DNA from: Nitratifractor salsuginis DSM 16511
GTDB taxonomy: Bacteria; Campylobacterota; Campylobacteria; Campylobacterales; Sulfurovaceae
Length of the DNA: 64,000 nt
NCBI RefSeq assembly: GCF_000186245.1
Contig: NC_014935.1
Span: 248,001 to 312,000, forward strand
Direction: 5' to 3'
Both the position numbers and the translations under genes were made by a program. Positions 52,804 to 61,713 of this stretch are shown in pieces (within the stretch, counting starts at the first letter, position 1; each line of letters begins with the position of its first letter). The notes beneath the pieces are model-generated. The model made no database searches. It had not been told where the DNA came from and worked only from the letters and a program-made list of their open reading frames with translations.

Positions 52804-53897
52804 TATTTTAAATACTCCAAAATCTCCTCCGCGTTTCCTCTGAAAACGATCCGCTCCTTTTTCTTCTCGATCTGATAATCGTACATCGGATCGTAATACT
52901 CTTCCAGCAGTGCCCGGATCCAAATCTTGTGCCCTTCGGGGTTTCCGGTGCGTAGCTGCTCCTGCCACGCGGCATCCAACAGCGCACTGAAGCGCCGGGT
53001 CCGCTCATCTCCCAACCGCTTGCGGATCCGCTTGAAGTTGTGCTGCATCGTTTCGTACCATCCGTAGGGGGTCTCTCCCCGCCGGAAGGCTTCGTCGTAT
53101 TCTTTTTGGCCGTAGAGGATGTAGTCCTGATAGCTGATCTCGATGCGTTCATCGAGGGGGCGTTCCAGGAGGATCACCGGCGCTTTTTGAAATTCGGCGA
53201 AGATCTCGGGGGGGATATAGCGCTGGCCGATGTTGCGGCTCTCGTCCTCGATGACGATGCGCCGATGGCCTGCCGCGTCGTGGCGGATCAGGGCGTAGGC
53301 GAGGGCGTTTTCGAAGTCGATCTGGCTGGGCTGGGGCCGGGCATAGCGCCCGAAGGCCGATCCTCTATGTCGTGCCAAGCCCTCCAGGTCGATCGCCTCG
53401 TCGATCTGCTGGAGTAGCAGGGTTTTTCCGCTGCCGGTGCGCCCGCCGATTACCAGGATTTCCCTGTTTCGGACCAGGCGGAGGCTTTCGTCCATCAGGT
53501 AGTTGCGAAAGGCTTTGTAGCCTCCCTTGAGCCTGGGGACGGCGATGCCGCAGTGCTCGTAGATCCAGCGCTGAACGATTTCGGAGCGCTGCCCGCCCCG
53601 CCAGCAGAAGAGATAGGCGTCGGGATGGGCGCGCAGAAAATCGATCCAGGCGTCGATCCGCTTTTGGCGCACTTCGCCGCTGACCAGTTCGTGGCCCAGT
53701 TTCACCGCGGCATCGTGCCCCTCCTGCTTGTAAGTCGTGCCGACGCGTTCCCGTTCTTCGTCGTTCATCAGGGGGAGATTGACAGCTTCGGGGAAAGAGC
53801 CCTTGGCATACTCTACCGGGGCACGGGTATCGATGAGGGGGCGGTTTTCAGTCACAATGGAACGGAAGTCGTCGATAAGGGGAAGGGGAGTCTGCAC
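52803..53897 (-). CDS. mnmH: tRNA 2-selenouridine synthase
   Basis: MnmH (SelU) replaces sulfur by selenium in the wobble uridine of certain tRNAs, using selenophosphate from SelD. The protein has an N-terminal rhodanese domain with the catalytic cysteine in FCWRGGQRS and a P-loop domain (GGRTGSGKT). I start it at the GTG at 53897, nine bases after AGGAG, which puts the catalytic Cys at 98, close to Cys97 of E. coli; the ATG at 53948 would add 17 residues. It is convergent to selD. Confidence 0.94.
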   Translation of the reverse strand: MQTPLPLIDDFRSIVTENRPLIDTRAPVEYAKGSFPEAVNLPLMNDEERERVGTTYKQEGHDAAVKLGHELVSGEVRQKRIDAWIDFLRAHPDAYLFCWRGGQRSEIVQRWIYEHCGIAVPRLKGGYKAFRNYLMDESLRLVRNREILVIGGRTGSGKTLLLQQIDEAIDLEGLARHRGSAFGRYARPQPSQIDFENALAYALIRHDAAGHRRIVIEDESRNIGQRYIPPEIFAEFQKAPVILLERPLDERIEISYQDYILYGQKEYDEAFRRGETPYGWYETMQHNFKRIRKRLGDERTRRFSALLDAAWQEQLRTGNPEGHKIWIRALLEEYYDPMYDYQIEKKKERIVFRGNAEEILEYLK

Positions 53898-54000
53898 CGT
53901 CAAGGGCTCCTGCTGGATAAAATCGTTGCCATTATAACACAGCACCATTTCCCCGGAGCCTGTGCTATCATTGAATAGAGAATGACAAAAGGAGGACAGT

Positions 54001-54642
54001 ATGTTTCGTGACCGACAGGATGCAGGCCGACAGTTAGCCCGGGCACTGGAGAGGTATCGGGGGACGCCGGGACTGCTGGTCCTGGCGATTCCGAGAGGCG
54101 GGGTGGAGGTTGGCTACGAAGTGGCGAAATATTTGGAGGCGGAGTTCGATCTGATCATCTGCCGCAAGCTGCCTTATCCCTTCAACCCGGAAAGCGGCTT
54201 TGGGGCCATCGCTGAGGATGGCACGGTCTACATCAATCCAAGGGCCTCCATCCCTATGAGCGAAGAGGAGGTCCTGGTGATCATTCGGCAGCAGCAAAAA
54301 GAGATCGCCCGCAGGATCCGGGTGCTGCGGGGCGGCCGGTCCCTGCCCCCTTTGGAAGGGCGCACCGTCATTCTCGTCGATGACGGGATCGCGATGGGCT
54401 CGACGATGCACGCGGCTCTGGAGATGTGCCGCAAAGCCGGTGCGGCCAAAGTGGTGGTGGCGGTGCCGGTAGCAGGCCCCTATGCAGTAGCGGAATTCTC
54501 CCGTTTGGCGGACGATCTGGTGGTTCTGGAATCTCCTCCGAATTTCCACGCCGTAGCCCAGGTCTATGAGCGTTGGTACGATGTGAGTGACGAAGAGGTT
54601 TTGGAGATTATGGCCCGCTGGCAAAAGGAGCGGGAGCGATGA
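54001..54642 (+). CDS. Phosphoribosyltransferase-family protein
   Basis: The 213-residue protein has the PRPP-binding motif VILVDDGIAMGST and the N-terminal IPRGGVEVGYEVA of PRTase-like proteins often found beside dienelactone-hydrolase or esterase domains. Its substrate cannot be told. AAAGGAGGA precedes the ATG and the stop overlaps dtd (ATGA). Confidence 0.85.
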   Translation: MFRDRQDAGRQLARALERYRGTPGLLVLAIPRGGVEVGYEVAKYLEAEFDLIICRKLPYPFNPESGFGAIAEDGTVYINPRASIPMSEEEVLVIIRQQQKEIARRIRVLRGGRSLPPLEGRTVILVDDGIAMGSTMHAALEMCRKAGAAKVVVAVPVAGPYAVAEFSRLADDLVVLESPPNFHAVAQVYERWYDVSDEEVLEIMARWQKERER

Positions 54643-55082
54643 TCGCCGTGCTGCAGCGGGTGAGCCGTTCCTTGGTCCGGGTCGATGGAGAAGTGGTGGG
54701 AGAGATCGGCCGGGGGATGAATATTCTCCTGGGGGTCGTCAAAGAGGATACCCGCAAAGATATCGACAAACTCATAGCCAAGATTCCCCATCTACGCATC
54801 TTTCCCGATGAGGAGGGACGGATGAACCGCAGCCTGATCGACTGCGGGGGATCGGCTCTGGTAATCAGCCAATTCACTCTGGCCGCCAATGTCAAAAAGG
54901 GACGTCGCCCCAGTTTCGAGCGGGCGATGGTGCCGGAGGAGGCGAGGGAGCTCTATGAAGCTTTCTGCGAAGCGCTGGCGGAGTATGTGCCGGTGGAGCG
55001 GGGGATCTTCGGGGCGATGATGGAGGTGGAGATCCACAATGACGGGCCGGTGACTCTGATCCTGGACAGCCGGGAGCTTTAG
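54639..55082 (+). CDS. dtd: D-aminoacyl-tRNA deacylase
   Basis: Dtd hydrolyses D-amino acids (and glycine mischarged on tRNA-Ala) from tRNA. The 147-residue protein has the active-site SQFTL motif and the C-terminal NDGPVT (Gly-Pro cis motif). It is coupled to the phosphoribosyltransferase gene. Confidence 0.95.
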   Translation: MIAVLQRVSRSLVRVDGEVVGEIGRGMNILLGVVKEDTRKDIDKLIAKIPHLRIFPDEEGRMNRSLIDCGGSALVISQFTLAANVKKGRRPSFERAMVPEEARELYEAFCEALAEYVPVERGIFGAMMEVEIHNDGPVTLILDSREL

Positions 55083-55163
55083 AATCGTATCAAATATATT
55101 TTTCGTTAAGTTCGGCAGGAGTAGAATCAAAAAATATACTTTAAAAAAAAACAAGGGGGAGGG

Positions 55164-56075
55164 ATGAAGACTATTTTTCAGGATCTGGAAGTACTCAAAG
55201 AACACGTCAAAGACAAGGAGGGCAAAGAGGCGCTCAAAGATCTGGAGAAAAACTTTAAGCTGCTGCGGACCAAAAGCGGCCTGGCTCAGCTGCTCAAGAA
55301 AAAAAAGCTCCGCAAGATCATCCGTACCGTGGAGTATGAAGAGGAGCTCACCCAGCTTCAGGTGGAGCTGATCAAGCTCCAAAATTGGGTTTATGACAAC
55401 AAAAAGCGGGTGATGATCATCTTCGAGGGGCGGGATGCCGCCGGAAAGGGCGGGGCGATCAAACGCTTCATCCAGTACCTCAATCCCCGCAAGTTCCGCG
55501 TAGCGGCGCTGCCCAAACCGACCGAGGTAGAGACGGGGCAGTTTTATTTCCAGCGCTACTTCAAGCATTTGCCCGATCCGGGGGAGATTGTCTTTTTTGA
55601 CCGGAGCTGGTACAACCGGGCCATCGTGGAACCGGTCTATGGATTTTGTACCGAGGAGCAGTATGAGAAGTTTATGAAGGAGGTCCCGGAGATTGAGCAT
55701 GCCCTCATCGACGATGGAATCACCCTCATCAAATTCTGGTTCTCCATCAGCAAAGAGACGCAGCAGAAGCGCTTCAAAGAGCGGATGACCAACCCCCTCA
55801 AGCACTGGAAGCTCAGCCCCGTGGATCAGAAGGCCCAGGAGATGTGGGACAAGATCACTTATTACAAAGAGGAGATGTTCAGCCGCACCCATACCAGCTA
55901 CGCCCCCTGGATCATCGTCGACAGCAACGACAAAAAACGGGCACGCCTGGAGTCGATCCGCTATGTCCTCTCCCGGATCCCCTACGAGGGCAAAAAGGAT
56001 GCCGTCATCAACCTCCATCACGACCCCGATATCGTGGAGCGCTATCACCGCCGATCCCACCAGGAGAAAGGGTAA
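55164..56075 (+). CDS. ppk2: Polyphosphate kinase 2 family protein
   Basis: PPK2 enzymes transfer phosphate between polyphosphate and nucleotides, usually phosphorylating GDP or ADP. The 303-residue protein has Walker A EGRDAAGKGG (about 89-98), Walker B FFDRSWYNRA and a lid with arginines, the one-domain PPK2 plan. GGGGGAGGG precedes the ATG. The substrate class (ADP, AMP or GDP) cannot be read by eye. Confidence 0.92.
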   Translation: MKTIFQDLEVLKEHVKDKEGKEALKDLEKNFKLLRTKSGLAQLLKKKKLRKIIRTVEYEEELTQLQVELIKLQNWVYDNKKRVMIIFEGRDAAGKGGAIKRFIQYLNPRKFRVAALPKPTEVETGQFYFQRYFKHLPDPGEIVFFDRSWYNRAIVEPVYGFCTEEQYEKFMKEVPEIEHALIDDGITLIKFWFSISKETQQKRFKERMTNPLKHWKLSPVDQKAQEMWDKITYYKEEMFSRTHTSYAPWIIVDSNDKKRARLESIRYVLSRIPYEGKKDAVINLHHDPDIVERYHRRSHQEKG

Positions 56076-56077
56076 AA

Positions 56078-56222
56078 GGAATGAGGAATGAGGAATGAGG
56101 AGTGAGGAACCGAAAGGAAAAGCCTCAACCGTCTCCTGATTTCAATGTCCATTTCTCGATGGAACATATTCCTATTGAAAAAATTTTCCCAATGACCAAT
56201 GACCAGTGACTAATGACCAATT
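56078..56222 (+). repeat. Heptamer arrays between ppk2 and argH
   Basis: GGAATGA/GGAGTGA units ending in GGAACCGAA (56078-56112), then about 75 unique bases, then ATGACCA/GTGACTA units (56190-56222). The family order is the same as at the mfd 3' end. Confidence 0.75.
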
Positions 56223-56225
56223 AGC

Positions 56226-56231
56226 TAAAAT
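56226..56231 (+). promoter_or_regulatory. -10 box for argH
   Basis: TAAAAT directly after the repeat array, 33 bases before the argH ATG. Confidence 0.4.
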
Positions 56232-56263
56232 AGCGTCACTATTTTTGCTTGCAAAGGTTCGCT

Positions 56264-57661
56264 ATGTCCAAAAAGATCGCTTCCGCCCGGATCTCCGCTG
56301 AGAGCTCGGCGCTACTCAAGGAGCTCAACGACTCCCTCCCCTTCGACAAGGCCCTCTACCGTGAAGATATCCGCGGTTCTCTGGCCCACGCCCGGATGCT
56401 CAAAGAGCAGGGGATCATCTCGGCTGAAGATTATGAAGCCATCGAGAAGGGGCTCCGTCAGGTCCTCGAAGAGATCGAGAGCGGAGCCTTCAGCCTCGAC
56501 GGCGGGGATGAGGATATCCATATGGCGGTGGAACGGCGGCTGACTGAGATCGTCGGTGATGCGGGCAAGCGGCTCCATACCGCCCGCAGCCGGAACGATC
56601 AGGTGGCGGTGGATTTCCGGATGTATGTGCTGCGCCACGATCTGCAGATCGCCGCACTCCTGCGGAAGTTGATCACTACGCTCCTGGAACGGGCCGAAGA
56701 GCATGCCGAGACCCTGTTGCCGGGGATGACCCACCTCCAGCATGCCCAGCCGACGAACCTGGGGTATCATTTGATGGCCTACGCATCGATGTTCCGCCGG
56801 GACTTGGAGCGTTTCCTCGACTCCTATGAGCGCAACAACCTCTCCCCCCTCGGCTGCGCCGCCCTGGCCGGAACGCCTCACCCCGTCGACCGGCAGATGA
56901 CGGCCAAAGAGCTGGGCTTCCGCGCCCCCACCCTCAACTGCCTCGACAGCGTCAGCGACCGGGATTTCGCTCTGGAGATCCTTTTTAACATCGCGACGAT
57001 GATGATGCACATCAGCCGCCTCAGCGAAGAGCTGATCCTCTGGAGCACCAGCGAATTCGGTTTCGTACGTCTTTCGGACAAGCACGCCACCGGCAGCTCC
57101 ATCATGCCCCAGAAGAAAAACCCGGATATCCCCGAGCTGCTGCGGGGCAAGACCGGACGGGCCTACGGCAATCTGGTGAGCCTGTTGACGGTGATGAAGG
57201 GCTTGCCTCTGGCCTACAACAAAGATACCCAGGAGGACAAGGAAGGGGTCTTCGACAGTGTGCATACCGCCGAGCTCTCCCTGCGGGTGCTGCGGGAGAT
57301 GATCGACGAAATGAGCGTCGACCGTGAGGCGATGGAGCGCGCCTGCATGAGGGGGCACCTCACCGCCACGGACCTGGCCGACTGGCTGGTGCGGGAGGCG
57401 GGACTCCCTTTCCGGGACGCTTACCATATCGTCGGAAACGTCGTCAACCGGGCGGAGGAGTTGGGCAAGGATATTTCCCAGATGACTCCCGAAGAGTTGG
57501 CGGAGGTCGATGCACGCATCGCCCCGGAAGCCTGCACGCTTCTCGACAATCGGGCTTCGATGAACGCCCGCGCCTCCGAAGGGGGCACCGCCACCGTGCG
57601 CACCCGAGAACAGATCGGGCAGATGCGGGAGTGGCTGGAGGGACTCGAATTGAGGCCGTGA
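56264..57661 (+). CDS. argH: Argininosuccinate lyase
   Basis: ArgH splits argininosuccinate to arginine and fumarate. The 465-residue protein has the family signature [12 protein letters not shown] and the [10 protein letters not shown] and MTHLQHAQP motifs. I start at ATG 56264, after AAAGG; five more codons upstream belong to a TTG alternative. The stop overlaps the next start (GTGA), linking arginine synthesis with a membrane redox-type cluster, which is unusual. Confidence 0.96.
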   Translation: MSKKIASARISAESSALLKELNDSLPFDKALYREDIRGSLAHARMLKEQGIISAEDYEAIEKGLRQVLEEIESGAFSLDGGDEDIHMAVERRLTEIVGDAGKRLHTARSRNDQVAVDFRMYVLRHDLQIAALLRKLITTLLERAEEHAETLLPGMTHLQHAQPTNLGYHLMAYASMFRRDLERFLDSYERNNLSPLGCAALAGTPHPVDRQMTAKELGFRAPTLNCLDSVSDRDFALEILFNIATMMMHISRLSEELILWSTSEFGFVRLSDKHATGSSIMPQKKNPDIPELLRGKTGRAYGNLVSLLTVMKGLPLAYNKDTQEDKEGVFDSVHTAELSLRVLREMIDEMSVDREAMERACMRGHLTATDLADWLVREAGLPFRDAYHIVGNVVNRAEELGKDISQMTPEELAEVDARIAPEACTLLDNRASMNARASEGGTATVRTREQIGQMREWLEGLELRP

Positions 57662-58557
57662 CCCGATTTCGTTCCTTTTGCAAGCGCTTCCACCCCCAGC
57701 TCCAGCAGCTGCTCAATCTGCTGCTGATCCTTCTTTTGGGTAAATACGCCGCGCATCTCTATCTTCCCTGGAGCCATATCCTCTTTCTCTTTTTCATCGC
57801 TGCCGTTACGGAGCATCTGCTGATCTATTGGCGTCGGGGGAGAGTGGAATACCTCTCCTATTCCGCACTCAATACCGCCGCAGGGGTGATGCTGATGATG
57901 GTCGCTCCCCGGCTTTGGATCCTGGCGTTTTTGATCGTGGCGGGATTGGCACAGAAGCATCTTTTGGTCCGCAAAGGGCGCCATTTCTACAACCCCTCCA
58001 ACTTCGCCCTGATCCTGGGGCTGCTCCTCTTTTACCGCCAGGCCCACATCGTCCTGGGACAGCTAGGCCACGAGCGATGGCTGGGGGCGGCGGTGCTGCT
58101 TCTGGGGGCTTTGATACTCCTGCGGGTCGGGCGCTGGATCATCCCTCTGTGCTTCAGCCTGGCCTATCTCTTTTTTCAGCTTCGATGGGTGGGAGCCTCC
58201 GATCCCACTCTGATCCCGGAGACAGTGATTTATCGTTTCTTTTCCGTCTCCTTCATCGTCTTCATCCTTTTTATGCTCACGGATCCACGGACCACGCCCG
58301 AAAAAGGATGGCAGCAGGCGCTCTTCGCTGTAGGAGTCGCGGCGGTAGCTTCCTGGCTCGATGCCTGGCACGGTTTCCGGGTGCAGCATCTCTTTATGGC
58401 TCTTTTTCTCCTCTCCCCCCTGGTGCCGCTATTCTCTGCCCAAGCATGGAGGGATAGGACCCTTCTTGTTTTCAGTATTGGGCTTTTCCTTTTATCCCTG
58501 GGTGCTATAATCCAGATCGAGAGTCAACCCCCTTATTTTTTTGAAATGGATCGTTGA
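57658..58557 (+). CDS. RnfD/NqrB-like polytopic membrane protein
   Basis: The 299-residue protein has about eight to nine membrane helices and the family-typical [15 protein letters not shown] and [10 protein letters not shown]. NqrB/RnfD proteins carry FMN and take part in ion-coupled electron transfer; here the flavin-attachment threonine motif is not obvious and no other Rnf or Nqr gene is near. It starts with a GTG overlapping the argH stop. The next gene encodes a copper-amine-oxidase-like protein, as if the membrane protein receives electrons from or delivers them to it. That coupling is an inference. Confidence 0.65.
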   Translation: MTRFRSFCKRFHPQLQQLLNLLLILLLGKYAAHLYLPWSHILFLFFIAAVTEHLLIYWRRGRVEYLSYSALNTAAGVMLMMVAPRLWILAFLIVAGLAQKHLLVRKGRHFYNPSNFALILGLLLFYRQAHIVLGQLGHERWLGAAVLLLGALILLRVGRWIIPLCFSLAYLFFQLRWVGASDPTLIPETVIYRFFSVSFIVFILFMLTDPRTTPEKGWQQALFAVGVAAVASWLDAWHGFRVQHLFMALFLLSPLVPLFSAQAWRDRTLLVFSIGLFLLSLGAIIQIESQPPYFFEMDR

Positions 58558-58563
58558 AGTTTG

Positions 58564-60483
58564 ATGAAAAAAGAGAACAAAATCGCCCTGGTCATTCTTG
58601 TTGCGGGGATCGTTGCCGCCGTCATTTTTTGGTTTGTAGGCCCAAAATCCGCTTCGCCTTCTCCGAGCACTCCGGCCACGGCGGCTTCCGCACCTACCTC
58701 AGCCCCAGCTGAACGGATCATCCTCCCCGAGTATAACGCCAGCGTCTATGCCGATATCCCGGAAGTGCGCCGTTATCTGAAAGAATTGAAGGAGTCCATC
58801 CGAAGAGGAGAGGGCTTTTTGCCTCTGTCCGACAACGAGCTCGATGAACGGGCGAGGAGGGTGCAGCAGCTTTTGTTGCACGATCCCAAATTCCTGGCCG
58901 ATACCCGCTCCGGCGGCAAGATCCTCCACAACGATATGATGCGGATCCTCCCCGCGCTCGTCAGTGCGCTCCCCGATAAGCTTCGCCCGATCTGCAGCAA
59001 ACACCACTGCTATCAGGCAGAGAAGTACAATTTCGTCACCAATACCACCACCCGGGCCATCGTCGACAGCGACGGGATGAAGGTCCTCTCTGTGGAGCGT
59101 TTCCCTCAGAGCCAGCCAGATATCAGCCTGCGGCTGACCCGTATCGCCAAAGCCATCGCCCTCAAAGCGCCGGAGGTCCGCCGCGAACTGGGACACACCC
59201 CCGCACCCGATGAGATCACCATGGCCAACGTCCGGGGAACGATGAAAGAGTCTCCCTGTGAAGACAGTACCCATCTCTGCGTCGCCCCCACCTTCGCCCA
59301 GCCCGACAAGGCCCAGGCGCTTTGGGCGGTGGTGGATCTGACCCGGATGCGCCTGGCTGCCGCCAAGTGGGCAGGCCTGGGCAAGACCACCACTCCCGCC
59401 TGCATCTCCGAGCGGGCACTCCAAAACCGCTACATTATGGAGAACTTCTGTCAGAAAGATCAGCACATCGAGCGTGACGGATGGAAGATCACTTACCATT
59501 TGACCGGATCGGACGGCCTGGAGATCCGGGATGTGAGCTTCCGGGGACATCCGGTTCTCCGTTCGGCCAAGATCGTCGACTGGCACGTAGCTTATCAGGA
59601 ACGGGGAGGGGAGCGGCTCGATACTTCCCATCCCGTGACCCTAGCCGGGCATCGGGTGGAGTTTGTTCGGGGAGAGGGGGACCGCTATCTCTTCGGCTAC
59701 AATGATGCGATGGGGTGTCCCATGTTTTCCACCTCTGTGGTCCTGGCCTTCAACGGTCCCCAGATCCGGGATTTGCCCGGGGGTAAAGGCTTTATGCTCA
59801 CCCAGGATTTTCGCAATCCCAAATGGCCGATGGCGTGCAACTACCGCTATGAGAACCGTTATGAATTTTACAAAGACGGCTCCTTCCGTGTCGTCGGTGT
59901 CAACAAAGGCCGAGGGTGCGCCGACCATGCCATTTACCGGCCTGTGATGCGCATCGATACCGATCTGGGAGATGGGGAGCACGAGAGTTTCGCCGACTAC
60001 AACGGCAGCGGCTGGCATCTCTGGGAGCACGAAGGGGTGAGCCGCACCGATGAGGTTTCGGATGCCTACCTCGGGCGTTTTCCTTACCGTATCGCTCCGG
60101 TGAATGATCCCGCGGCTGGTTACTATATCGAACCCAATCACGGACAGTTCCACGACGGGAGCCGGGGGGATCACGCCTCACTTTTTGTGACCCGTTTTCA
60201 TCGTGAAGAGGGGGATACGGATATGTTGACCCTGGGTTCCTGCTGCAAACTCGACGAGGATGGCCCCGAGCGCTTCATCACACCTCCGGAATCGATCGCC
60301 GGAGGAGCAAACCTGGTGCTCTGGTACATCCCGCGGATCCGTAACGATGACCGACCCGGCCACGAATACTGCTGGGCCGACACTGTGATCGGAGAGGACG
60401 GCAATATGCATGTGCGGGTCTGGCCCTGCACCGTCGGGCCCCGCTTCGTGCCGGTCTCTTCCGTCAAAGAGGAGAAACGATGA
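58564..60483 (+). CDS. Membrane-anchored copper-amine-oxidase-like protein
   Basis: The 639-residue protein has an N-terminal membrane anchor (about 7-27) and an Ala/Ser/Pro/Thr linker (29-50). The rest follows the copper amine oxidase plan: an N3-like domain (PEVRRELG... VVDLTRMRL), GLEIRDVSFRGHPVLRSAKI matching the entry of the catalytic domain, MGCP, and CNYRYE before FYKDGSFRV. In true enzymes the motif is NY(D/E)Y and the first Tyr becomes the TPQ cofactor; here it is Asn426-Tyr427-Arg428-Tyr429. The HxH copper ligands are not clear. It may be an inactive or altered relative. Homology is judged by eye and is distant. Confidence 0.55.
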   Translation: MKKENKIALVILVAGIVAAVIFWFVGPKSASPSPSTPATAASAPTSAPAERIILPEYNASVYADIPEVRRYLKELKESIRRGEGFLPLSDNELDERARRVQQLLLHDPKFLADTRSGGKILHNDMMRILPALVSALPDKLRPICSKHHCYQAEKYNFVTNTTTRAIVDSDGMKVLSVERFPQSQPDISLRLTRIAKAIALKAPEVRRELGHTPAPDEITMANVRGTMKESPCEDSTHLCVAPTFAQPDKAQALWAVVDLTRMRLAAAKWAGLGKTTTPACISERALQNRYIMENFCQKDQHIERDGWKITYHLTGSDGLEIRDVSFRGHPVLRSAKIVDWHVAYQERGGERLDTSHPVTLAGHRVEFVRGEGDRYLFGYNDAMGCPMFSTSVVLAFNGPQIRDLPGGKGFMLTQDFRNPKWPMACNYRYENRYEFYKDGSFRVVGVNKGRGCADHAIYRPVMRIDTDLGDGEHESFADYNGSGWHLWEHEGVSRTDEVSDAYLGRFPYRIAPVNDPAAGYYIEPNHGQFHDGSRGDHASLFVTRFHREEGDTDMLTLGSCCKLDEDGPERFITPPESIAGGANLVLWYIPRIRNDDRPGHEYCWADTVIGEDGNMHVRVWPCTVGPRFVPVSSVKEEKR

Positions 60484-61439
60484 GACGATTAGTCCCGATC
60501 CTTTTGGCCCTGGCGGCGGTGGGAATCCTCTTTGCTGTTTTACTCAAGTTCAGGCATTCTGCTGCTCCTGCTAAGCCCACTCCCACTGCCACTCCCGCCG
60601 TCTTGAGCGGTCCGATCCTTCCTCTTCGCCGCTGTGCCCGTCCTCCGGCTTTCCTCAGCCGGCAGCTTGGCCGGACCCCAATCCGTATCGACCTGACCCA
60701 GCGCGCCTACCGGGGAATCGCTTTTCTCTACGGCCCCCGCTTCGGACGGGTCCTTCATCGCAAGGAGTGGGAGCGCTTCGGCCCCCTGGGCACCTATGCT
60801 CTCGATCCTATGGGAAATCTCTATTTAGCGCCTATGCCTTTCATCAGCATTGAGCCAACTACCTTCGAACATCAGCGTTTTCTCTATAAAATGGATAGTC
60901 AAACAGGCCGGCTTTCTCCCCTTAAGCGTTTCGAAGATATCCACCCCTCTGCCCGCAACCCCTACGGGTTGATTTCACTCGCTTATGATTGCGAGGATGG
61001 GACCCTGTGGACCTCTTCTCTGGATGAGAGCGACTACCGCTCCCAAAAAGGAGTCATCTACCATCTCAATCCCCGGTCAGGGCAGATTCTCCAGGAGCTT
61101 CCCGGTTTCGATGCGTTGACGATTGCTTTGGCTCATAGCTCCGGTGAAAAACTTCTCCTGGCCGGTTCCGCACGGGACAATGCTCTCTATGCTTTCCCCA
61201 TCCAGAAGGGCCGACTCGAGGGCCCTCCCGTGAAGGTCCTGGAACTCCCTGACCCACAACTGCACATCCGGCGTATTCGTATCCTGGGACCTGATAAACT
61301 GCGGCTTGAGGCGATTCCCTTCAACTACTCATTGGTGGCGGAGCACGGCCGGGAATATCGCATTGAATACGAAGCGAGTAGAACGACCCGTTCACGGAAG
61401 TGGAATATTATGCGGCTTTCAAAATCCTCTCTACGTTAA
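60480..61439 (+). CDS. Exported propeller-like protein of unknown function
   Basis: The 319-residue protein has an N-terminal membrane anchor or signal (about 4-23), a Pro/Thr/Ala linker like its upstream neighbour, and a domain with repeated strand patterns (LYKMDSQTGRLSPL, IYHLNPRSGQILQEL, LYAFPIQKGRLEG) typical of beta-propeller blades. No catalytic motif is visible. Its start overlaps the stop of the amine-oxidase-like gene (ATGA), so the two are probably made together and sit on the same membrane side. I do not recognise the family. Confidence 0.6.
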   Translation: MRRLVPILLALAAVGILFAVLLKFRHSAAPAKPTPTATPAVLSGPILPLRRCARPPAFLSRQLGRTPIRIDLTQRAYRGIAFLYGPRFGRVLHRKEWERFGPLGTYALDPMGNLYLAPMPFISIEPTTFEHQRFLYKMDSQTGRLSPLKRFEDIHPSARNPYGLISLAYDCEDGTLWTSSLDESDYRSQKGVIYHLNPRSGQILQELPGFDALTIALAHSSGEKLLLAGSARDNALYAFPIQKGRLEGPPVKVLELPDPQLHIRRIRILGPDKLRLEAIPFNYSLVAEHGREYRIEYEASRTTRSRKWNIMRLSKSSLR

Positions 61440-61683
61440 GCCTATCTATATCAGTACACCAACTATAGCAATAAATTTAATAAGTTTCTGAACGAGGACT
61501 CCCAAACAAGACGTGAAATTTTTATCGTCAATGGTGTCAAGGTTACTTGGCGGGCACTATATAAGAGATAATTATTTATATCTTATATAAAACATATATT
61601 TAAAATTAAATATGAAAAGGTGATTCTAAATAGATATTTGTATAATTCGAATTAAATTTAAATTAAATATAAAGGGAAAAATC
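61440..61683. other. AT-rich intergenic region with palindrome
   Basis: This gap marks the switch from GC-rich to AT-richer DNA. A 9-bp inverted repeat TATATAAGA/TCTTATATA (61558-61566 and 61581-61589) could be an operator or weak terminator. No RNA gene was recognised. Confidence 0.4.
61641..61646 (+). promoter_or_regulatory. -10 box for the SdrD-B-domain gene
   Basis: TATAAT 38 bases before the possible TTG start and 68 before the ATG. Confidence 0.4.
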
Positions 61684-61713
61684 TTGCATTATATTCATTT
61701 AAAAGGCTTGAGG

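Noticed and set aside
61440-61569. Open stretch of 43 codons directly after the stop of the propeller-like gene, in the same frame
   Set aside because: It has no start codon and no recognised family; such a run can occur by chance in this region. It could be a gene remnant, but nothing supports that.
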